Assembly (NCBI GenBank): GCA_030591745.1
Contig: JAUVAM010000234.1
Coordinates: 1 to 6,470, forward strand
Direction of reading: 5' to 3'
DNA from: Deltaproteobacteria bacterium
Lineage (GTDB): Bacteria; Myxococcota; B64-G9
DNA: 6,470 nt
Within the stretch, counting starts at the first letter, position 1. Each line of letters opens with the position of its first letter. Below the pieces are notes generated by a model. It saw only the letters and a program-made list of their open reading frames with translations, was not told where the DNA came from and did not search any database. Below, in pieces: positions 1-5,189 of this stretch. Made by a program: the position numbers and the translations under genes.

Positions 1-750
1 AACGTGCACATGTTGGTCAGCGCGGACACGGTCAAGTTCCTATTGCCCTTCATCCATCGGCGCCCCGTGAAAGTGGACTCGGTCATCATCTCCGGCGCCA
101 GTCGAATTGGCGTCAAGCTGGCCCAGACCATCGAAGAAAAAGTCGAACGTCTCTTCCTTATTGAGCCCGACCCCGAGCGTGCCGAGGAAGTGGCCGGCCA
201 GCTGAAAAAAACCATCGTCCTCAAGGGCGACGCCACGGACTTGGACATCCTGGAAGAAGCGGCCCTGGACAAGTGTGACCTGTTTTGCGCCGTGGCCGAT
301 GACGATCAGAACAACATGCTGAGCGCCCTATTGGTCAAGAAACATGGGACCGCCAAAGTCGCCGTCCTGGTGCATCAACCCGACTACGTACCGGTCCTAG
401 ACAGCCTGGGGATGGAAATCGTCATCAACCCCCGCCTGGTCACCGTCGGTGAAATCATGATGCACGTACGTCGCGGTCATGTGCATTCCGTGACACGCCT
501 GGCCGAAGGCAAGGCCGAACTCCTGGAAATGGAAGTGCCATCCGGTTCGCCGGCCGTTAAGTCCAAGCTCAAGGACCTGAACTTCCCCAAGAACGCTATT
601 TTGGGTGCCATCATGCGCGAGGGCGTGATGATGATCCCATCGGGCGACACCCTCTGCAAGCCCGGGGACCTGGTGATGGTCTTCGCCTTGCCCGATGCCA
701 TCGAGCGCATTGAAAAACTCTTCACGCACAGAAAATGGTACCAGATCTGA
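1..750 (+). CDS. trkA: Trk K+ uptake regulatory subunit TrkA, C-terminal half (5' end outside the window)
   Basis: TrkA is the cytoplasmic nucleotide-binding subunit that gates the TrkH potassium channel. The frame is open from base 1 and has no convincing start near the left edge. TrkA proteins are usually about 450 residues with two RCK_N/RCK_C pairs, so the roughly 249 codons here are the second pair. The first 25 or so residues look like the end of the first RCK_C domain and the linker. RCK_N follows: a beta strand and glycine loop GASRIG (bases 94-111), the acidic end of the next strand (LIEPDPERA), GDATD, and the family's typical DSLG...INPRLVT segment. RCK_C occupies about the last 80 residues (LLEMEVPSGSPA to the end). 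The middle glycine of the usual GxGxxG loop is serine. The gene ends four bases before trkH, so the two are almost certainly one operon. Assignment is firm; the start is not visible. Confidence 0.93.
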   Translation, partial: NVHMLVSADTVKFLLPFIHRRPVKVDSVIISGASRIGVKLAQTIEEKVERLFLIEPDPERAEEVAGQLKKTIVLKGDATDLDILEEAALDKCDLFCAVADDDQNNMLSALLVKKHGTAKVAVLVHQPDYVPVLDSLGMEIVINPRLVTVGEIMMHVRRGHVHSVTRLAEGKAELLEMEVPSGSPAVKSKLKDLNFPKNAILGAIMREGVMMIPSGDTLCKPGDLVMVFALPDAIERIEKLFTHRKWYQI

Positions 751-754
751 CACC

Positions 755-2221
755 ATGAACTTTCGCGCCGTCACCTACACCCTGGCTCACTTGGCCATCA
801 TCTTGGGCCTTTGCCTGATCGCGCCGCTCGTGGTCAGCATCATCTACTTCGGCGACCACCCAAGCGGGGTCTGGATTTGGGAAATCGTGGGCTTCAGCAT
901 CCCCATGGCCCTTTGCCTGGGCGCGGGTCTTTTCTTCCACCATCGCTATCAAAGCCACAGCGAGTTGGGTCGAAGAGAAGGCTTCGCCGTAGTCACTTTT
1001 TCCTGGTTGCTCTTGACCCTCGTGGGCATGATGCCCTACCTCATCTCGGGTGCCACCGCCAGCGTCACAGACGCCTTCTTCGAAACCATGAGCGGCTTCA
1101 CCACCACCGGGGCCTCCGTCTTCCCTTCGGTGGAGATCATCCCCCACGGGGTGCAGTTTTGGCGCTGCATGACCCAATGGATGGGCGGCATGGGCATCGT
1201 GGTCTTGAGTGTGGCCCTCCTGAGCTTCCTCGGGGTGGGAGGCTATCGCCTGCTGAAGGCAGAAACCCCGGGCGGCGTGACTTTCGAACGCGAAAAACCG
1301 CGCATCGCCGAAACAGCCAAGGATCTCTGGAAGCTCTATGTGCTCATCTCGGCCACTGAGCTCATCCTGCTCAAATTTTCGGGCATGCCCCTCTACGACG
1401 CCTTCTGCCATACCTTCACCACCATGAGCACGGGGGGCTTTTCGAACCATTCGGAATCCATCAACTACTTCACCAGCCCCTGGACCCAGTGGATCCTCAT
1501 CTTCTTCATGTTCGCGGCCGGCGTGAACTTCAGTCTCTACACCCAACTATTCCGGCTGCGCCCAAAACCCATGTTGCGCAACCGGGAGTTCCGACTCTAC
1601 GCGGCCATCATCGGTCTTGTGATCATCACAGGCCTATTCGTAGTGCCCATGAACGGCAAGGGCGTAGAACACCATGTCCGCGACATCGTCTTCACCACCA
1701 TCTCGATAGGCACCACCACGGGCTATGCCACGGCGGATTATGATCAATGGCCTCAGCTCATGCGCCTGATCCTCGTCCTTCTGATGTTTGTGGGCGGTTC
1801 CATGGGCTCGACGGGCGGCGGCATGAAGGTGGCACGCATCCTGGTCTATGCCAAGGCCTTGACCCGCGAACTACACCGCCTCATCTACCCCAACGCCATC
1901 CGCCCCATTCGGGTGGGCGAAAAGGTGCTGGATCCCAAGATCGTATCCAACATCATGGCCTTCGGCTCCATTTTCGCGGCCTTGTTTATCGTGGGCACCA
2001 TCGTCATGGCGGCCTGCGGTTACGATCTGGTCAGCTCGGCCACGGCTTCGGTGGCGGCCTTGAGCAATATCGGCCCAGGCCTGGGCAAGGTGGGCCCTTC
2101 GACCAACTGGGCCCATTTGCCGGACGTGGCCAAATGGATCATGAGCCTGCTCATGCTCTTGGGTCGTCTGGAATTATTCAGTGTGCTGATTCTCTGTACG
2201 TCCTGGGCCTGGCGAAAATAG
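755..2221 (+). CDS. trkH: Trk system potassium uptake protein TrkH (488 aa, complete)
   Basis: This is the inner-membrane K+-translocating subunit of the Trk system, built from four membrane-pore-membrane repeats. All four pore-loop filters are visible: TTTGAS (residues 116-121), STGGFSNH (225-232), TTTGYAT (320-326) and SNIGPG (437-442). The conserved GGSMGSTGGGMKVAR segment (347-361) and the C-terminal GRLELFSVLIL helix with its family arginine (R471) are also present. Hydrophobic segments lie at about 9-31, 41-62, 78-98, 137-163, 190-208, 243-265, 280-298, 334-352, 398-420 and 457-480. The length is normal for TrkH. The ATG at 755 is preferred over an upstream in-frame ATG at 695, which would lie inside trkA and add a non-membrane, non-family 20 residues. 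No strong Shine-Dalgarno precedes it, so translation is probably coupled to trkA, whose stop is four bases upstream. No hairpin terminator is visible after the stop; the convergent gene ends 19 bases away. Confidence 0.96.
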   Translation: MNFRAVTYTLAHLAIILGLCLIAPLVVSIIYFGDHPSGVWIWEIVGFSIPMALCLGAGLFFHHRYQSHSELGRREGFAVVTFSWLLLTLVGMMPYLISGATASVTDAFFETMSGFTTTGASVFPSVEIIPHGVQFWRCMTQWMGGMGIVVLSVALLSFLGVGGYRLLKAETPGGVTFEREKPRIAETAKDLWKLYVLISATELILLKFSGMPLYDAFCHTFTTMSTGGFSNHSESINYFTSPWTQWILIFFMFAAGVNFSLYTQLFRLRPKPMLRNREFRLYAAIIGLVIITGLFVVPMNGKGVEHHVRDIVFTTISIGTTTGYATADYDQWPQLMRLILVLLMFVGGSMGSTGGGMKVARILVYAKALTRELHRLIYPNAIRPIRVGEKVLDPKIVSNIMAFGSIFAALFIVGTIVMAACGYDLVSSATASVAALSNIGPGLGKVGPSTNWAHLPDVAKWIMSLLMLLGRLELFSVLILCTSWAWRK

Positions 2222-2240
2222 GCTTTCAGTCGACGCCGGG

Positions 2241-4001
2241 CTATTCGATGGTCATGCCGGACCGGCGCAAGAAATCCAAAAAAGCATGAGTCTGAGCTCG
2301 CCAATCCAAGACCTTGACCTTCTTGGCCAAGCGCTGGGCCCGGGCTTGACGACCCGATGGATCCTTGACCAAACGACGCATGGCGCCCGCGAAGTCCTCT
2401 AAGTCCCCGGCATGCACCACCAGGGCGTCTCCGGCGGCGTATTGTACGGCAAAAGGCACCAAATCGGAGCAGATGATGGAGGTTTGGGCGGCCGCCGCCT
2501 GGGACACGCCCATGCCGAAATCCTCAAGCTCGGAAGCGGACAAGTAGATGTCGGCCATCGAGAAAAAAGGACCGATGTATTCGTCCGGGATGTAGCCCGT
2601 TAAAAAGGCCCTGCCGGCGAGGACCGGATTTTGCTCCAGTTGAAGCCTGAGATCTTTGTAGACCTCGTTGGCCGGTCCGCCACCGATGAAGAGGTAGCAA
2701 TCAGGACAGTCCTCGACGATGGAGGCGAAGGCATCAATGAGCAAATCCTTGCGCTTGGTCCGGTCCATTCGGCTGGTCTCAAAAAGAATCACCCCTTCTT
2801 GAAGCTGCTCAACGCTCAAACCACTCATCGCCGACAAAAATTCATAGCTGGCCTGGGTCTCCTCCTCCAAATAAGGCCGGAACAAGGCTCCATCCACGCA
2901 TGGCGGGAAATAAAAAATCTGCTCAACCGGCACCCCATGGTGACTTCGCAAGCCTTCGGCCACCGCTGGGCTGGTGGCCGCGAAAGCGTTGGTGCGATCA
3001 CAAATCGCCCGTTCGTGGTCCCGCCGATCGCAAAACTTCAAGTTTCGGCGCAGCTCAGCCGGCTGATTGCGCTGACCCTCGTCATCGAGCACGCCCAAGG
3101 AGTGTGGCGTCCAGACATGCCGGTCCAGATGCTCCAAGCCAGTGCGCAGGTGCTCAGCTTGGCCAGGAGACAGCGTCAAAATGGCCACGCCCAGGGCGTC
3201 GGCGGCCACCATGGGATGCAAGGCAGGGGCCATCCGATTGCGGATCTTCTTCAGGGCGTCTTCCACCGCCTCAACAGGCATGCTGCTTGCTTGGCCACCC
3301 ATCTTGCGCACAGCGGCCCATCGAGCCACCGAAGCCCGAACCCGCTGTTCCACCGGCGTGGCTGGAGAACCCTCACAGTCCAGAAGCAGACGGCCCAAAT
3401 GAAAAACCGGTGCCTGGCCCAGGGCCCGCCGGTGTCGATCACGCCAAAGATCAGCCAAAGTCTCGGAAAGCGCCACTCCTTCGAGCAAGCGCGAGATGAC
3501 ATGCCAGGCCAGGTCATTCCGCCAGCGCTCCACCAAGCCCATCCCCAGGACGGCGGCATCCCAATAGTGGGTATTCACCAGCTGGAAGACTTCCCAGGGT
3601 TTACATCCCTTGGCCTCGGCCTCGGCCCGAATGAAAGCATCGAGCCAGTCGAGTTGCTCATCCAAAGCCACCGCCATGTCTTCTTTGCGAATGAACGCAT
3701 CCCCACCGCCCGGCACGAAGACGAAACGCACGGATTCCGTCAGGTATTCAGGCTCATCGCGCAGGCGTTGCCCATCGAAGTGCGGAAAACCACCCCTGGC
3801 GAAAATGCTGACCCGATGGCCCATGCCAGCAAGAGAAAGGGCTAGCGTTTTCACGTACATACTGGGGCCACCCGTGTCCGGTGCCCCGCCCACCGGCACC
3901 TCGGCCCCTGCGTAACCGTGATTCGTGATGAGAGCCACGTCAGGCCCGCTGCCTTCTTCAAAAATGCGGGCCAGCCGCCTGGAATCCCTGTTGCTACCCA
4001 A
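2241..4001 (-). CDS. GT4-family glycosyltransferase, sucrose-phosphate-synthase-like, with a large internal insertion
   Basis: A GT-B fold retaining glycosyltransferase that would move sugar from a nucleotide donor; donor and acceptor are unknown. Numbering from the TTG at 4001 (586 aa): the N-terminal Rossmann strand VALITNHGY and sugar-binding loop GGAPDTGG (about 38-45) followed by YVKTLALSLAGMGH match the SPS-like subgroup, as do HYWDA (145-149) and TPHSLG (298-303). The C-terminal domain has FPPCVD...FRP, the phosphate-binding R411/K416 pair (SRMDRTK), FIGGGP and the donor-site motif E493-D-F-G-M-G-V-S-Q501. Two oddities: roughly 125 extra residues lie between HYWDA and TPHSLG, and the second Glu of EX7E is Gln. 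No signal peptide or membrane segment is seen, so it is probably cytoplasmic. Start: the frame is open to a TTG at 4046, but GGAGG sits 8 bases before the TTG at 4001, and the likely promoter would start transcription near 4042. A GTG at 3938, right at the family's usual N-terminus, is the other candidate. It is a single-gene unit, divergent from the oxidoreductase operon and convergent with trkH. Confidence 0.85.
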   Translation of the reverse strand: MGSNRDSRRLARIFEEGSGPDVALITNHGYAGAEVPVGGAPDTGGPSMYVKTLALSLAGMGHRVSIFARGGFPHFDGQRLRDEPEYLTESVRFVFVPGGGDAFIRKEDMAVALDEQLDWLDAFIRAEAEAKGCKPWEVFQLVNTHYWDAAVLGMGLVERWRNDLAWHVISRLLEGVALSETLADLWRDRHRRALGQAPVFHLGRLLLDCEGSPATPVEQRVRASVARWAAVRKMGGQASSMPVEAVEDALKKIRNRMAPALHPMVAADALGVAILTLSPGQAEHLRTGLEHLDRHVWTPHSLGVLDDEGQRNQPAELRRNLKFCDRRDHERAICDRTNAFAATSPAVAEGLRSHHGVPVEQIFYFPPCVDGALFRPYLEEETQASYEFLSAMSGLSVEQLQEGVILFETSRMDRTKRKDLLIDAFASIVEDCPDCYLFIGGGPANEVYKDLRLQLEQNPVLAGRAFLTGYIPDEYIGPFFSMADIYLSASELEDFGMGVSQAAAAQTSIICSDLVPFAVQYAAGDALVVHAGDLEDFAGAMRRLVKDPSGRQARAQRLAKKVKVLDWRAQTHAFLDFLRRSGMTIE

Positions 4002-4009
4002 GATTGCGA

Positions 4010-4014
4010 CCTCC
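4010..4014 (-). promoter_or_regulatory. Ribosome binding site GGAGG deciding the glycosyltransferase start
   Basis: On the minus strand GGAGG (4014 down to 4010) lies 8 bases before the in-frame TTG at 4001-3999. This is the best-spaced Shine-Dalgarno for this gene in its own frame. The longer start, TTG 4046, has only GGAAGG 14 bases away, and a TGA codon touches it directly on the 5' side. Confidence 0.55.
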
Positions 4015-4048
4015 GGCCTGGAAAAAAGCGCCCAGAAAAGGGTCAATC

Positions 4049-4077
4049 ATCATAGTCAGACCTTCCAAAAATTTCAA
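4049..4077 (-). promoter_or_regulatory. Sigma70-like promoter of the glycosyltransferase gene (TTGAAA-17-TATGAT)
   Basis: Reading the minus strand, TTGAAA (4077-4072) and TATGAT (4054-4049) are separated by exactly 17 bases. Each box matches the sigma70 consensus at five of six positions. Transcription would be expected to begin near 4042, leaving a short leader that contains the GGAGG before the TTG at 4001. The 94 bases between 4047 and 4140 must also serve the divergent ATPase operon, but no equally good promoter is visible on the plus strand; the nearest is TTGCCA (4122) with a 15-base gap to GCTAAA (4143), which is weak. The inference rests on sequence match only. Confidence 0.5.
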
Positions 4078-4140
4078 CCGAAAACCTCGAAACAAAGGGC
4101 CTTTTTGCTCCAAGAAATCCCTTGCCAAGGCAGGGTTCGG

Positions 4141-4941
4141 GTGCTAAAAAAAATTACCGTGAACACACGCAGACGCCCAGAATCCTTTGCGATCCACCCT
4201 GACGACGGCCTGATCATGATCGTCGGCAACTATGGATCGGGCAAAACCGAGGTCGCCGTCAACCTGGCCGTGCAGACAGCGGATACAGGAAGACAAGTGG
4301 TGGTGGCCGACTTGGACATCGTCAATCCCTATTTCCGCTCACGGGAAGCCCGCGACATGATGGAAGAGCACGGGGTTCGAGTGGTCGTCCCCCCCGGTGC
4401 TCAGACTTTCGCCGATCTACCCATCGTGGTGCCTGAAATTCAAGGCATGTTGCAGCCCGCGTCCAACAGTCTGAGTCTTTTTGACGTGGGCGGCGACGAC
4501 GTGGGCGCCCGTCTGCTCTCCAGTCTGCGCGAGGCCCTGGGTCAACGCCCTTACCAGCTTTGGCAGGTGATCAACGCCCGCCGACCCTTCACCAGAGACC
4601 TGGCGGGCTGCCTGAAGATGAAAGACGCCATCGAAACAACCGCGCGCCTTTCCGTCACCGGTTTGGTGGCCAACAGCCACCTGGTCACCGAGACCACCGC
4701 GGAAGTGATCCTGCAAGGAGCGGCGCTTGCGGAAGAAGTGGCCCAGGCAACGAAGCTGCCCTTGAAGTTCGTCACCGCCATGGAGGGCCTGGCGGACGAC
4801 GAGGCCATTCGTGGTCTGGGTGCCCCCATTCTGCGCCTTAAGCGCTTTATGCTGCCACCCTGGTTGCAGAAATCCGAGAACTCCGAATCCATTCCGGCGG
4901 GCCGTCCCGTGCCCATCGGTAAGCTGACGGGAGTGACCTAA
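4141..4941 (+). CDS. P-loop ATPase of unknown role, first gene of the 2-oxoacid:ferredoxin oxidoreductase operon
   Basis: A SIMIBI-type (MinD/CobQ-like) nucleotide-binding protein, of the kind often labelled 'ATP-binding protein' or 'cobyrinic acid a,c-diamide synthase-like' beside 2-oxoacid:ferredoxin oxidoreductase genes. With the GTG at 4141 it is 266 aa. Walker A is GNYGSGKT (29-36), a classical P-loop without the signature lysine of ParA/MinD. DLDIVNPYFRSRE (57-69) follows as the switch-like segment, then LFDVGGDD (113-120) as the Walker B-like strand and VINARRPFTRD (143-153). It has only one cysteine (C157) and no CxxC pair, so it is unlikely to be an Mrp/NBP35-type Fe-S carrier. Start choice is uncertain: the 4141 GTG has AAGG or AGGG 5-10 bases upstream, while GTG 4159 and ATG 4216 (just before the P-loop strand) are alternatives. 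Its stop overlaps the ferredoxin ATG by one base (TAATG), so the two are translationally coupled. The family assignment is good; its biochemical function is not known to me. Confidence 0.85.
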   Translation: MLKKITVNTRRRPESFAIHPDDGLIMIVGNYGSGKTEVAVNLAVQTADTGRQVVVADLDIVNPYFRSREARDMMEEHGVRVVVPPGAQTFADLPIVVPEIQGMLQPASNSLSLFDVGGDDVGARLLSSLREALGQRPYQLWQVINARRPFTRDLAGCLKMKDAIETTARLSVTGLVANSHLVTETTAEVILQGAALAEEVAQATKLPLKFVTAMEGLADDEAIRGLGAPILRLKRFMLPPWLQKSENSESIPAGRPVPIGKLTGVT

Positions 4942-5174
4942 TGCCAATGGTCCAGATCGATAAGGAACGCTGCAAGGGCTGCGAACGCTGCAACGATGCC
5001 TGCCCCCAGCAAATCCTGGCCATGAGTCAGGATTTGAACGTGAAGGGTTACCCCTATTCGGTGGTGGTGGATCCTTGGCGCTGCATCGGTTGTCGCATGT
5101 GCGCCATCGCCTGTCCCGACGTGGCCATCGAGGTGCTGTCCGCCGGCACCCAATATGAATTCTTCGCCTACTGA
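4941..5174 (+). CDS. 2x[4Fe-4S] ferredoxin-type (delta) subunit of 2-oxoacid:ferredoxin oxidoreductase
   Basis: A 77-residue bacterial-type ferredoxin with two complete CxxCxxCxxxCP motifs: C11, C14, C17, C21 and C48, C51, C54, C58, each followed by proline. This predicts two [4Fe-4S] clusters. In four-subunit 2-oxoacid:ferredoxin oxidoreductases (VOR, KOR) such a small subunit carries electrons from the TPP site to external ferredoxin. Its position directly before the alpha subunit fits that role better than a free ferredoxin. The ATG overlaps the ATPase stop by one base, and GGGAG (4929-4933) lies 7 bases upstream. The next gene starts 15 bases after the stop. The segment between the two motifs is about 26 residues and the C-terminus (AGTQYEFFAY) is short, as is usual for this subunit. 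It would be called VorD or KorD depending on substrate, which the sequence does not settle. Confidence 0.93.
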   Translation: MPMVQIDKERCKGCERCNDACPQQILAMSQDLNVKGYPYSVVVDPWRCIGCRMCAIACPDVAIEVLSAGTQYEFFAY

Positions 5175-5189
5175 GTGAGGTAAGCCGTC

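Noticed and set aside
722..1546. Minus-strand open frame of 274 codons antisense to trkH
   Set aside because: Its predicted product is a His/Glu/Gly-rich low-complexity shadow of trkH, which is certain in the other strand.
2222..2240. Bidirectional terminator between trkH and the glycosyltransferase
   Set aside because: The 19-base gap contains no inverted repeat or T-run that would make a rho-independent terminator.
2631..3845. Plus-strand open frame of 404 codons antisense to the glycosyltransferase
   Set aside because: It has no family motifs, and the opposite strand codes for a recognisable enzyme throughout. Long antisense frames are common in GC-rich DNA.
4094..4130. Two short dyads, AAAGG-G-CCTTT (4094-4104) and CCTTG-C-CAAGG (4120-4130), as operators or a terminator
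   Set aside because: Each has only 5-bp arms around one base, unable to form a hairpin, and the two do not share a sequence. Such dyads are expected by chance; operator function cannot be supported.
3925..4140. N-terminal extension of the ATPase from the ATG at 3925
   Set aside because: It would overlap the glycosyltransferase 5' end and both control elements, and the added 72 residues show no family similarity. The conserved part begins just before the P-loop.
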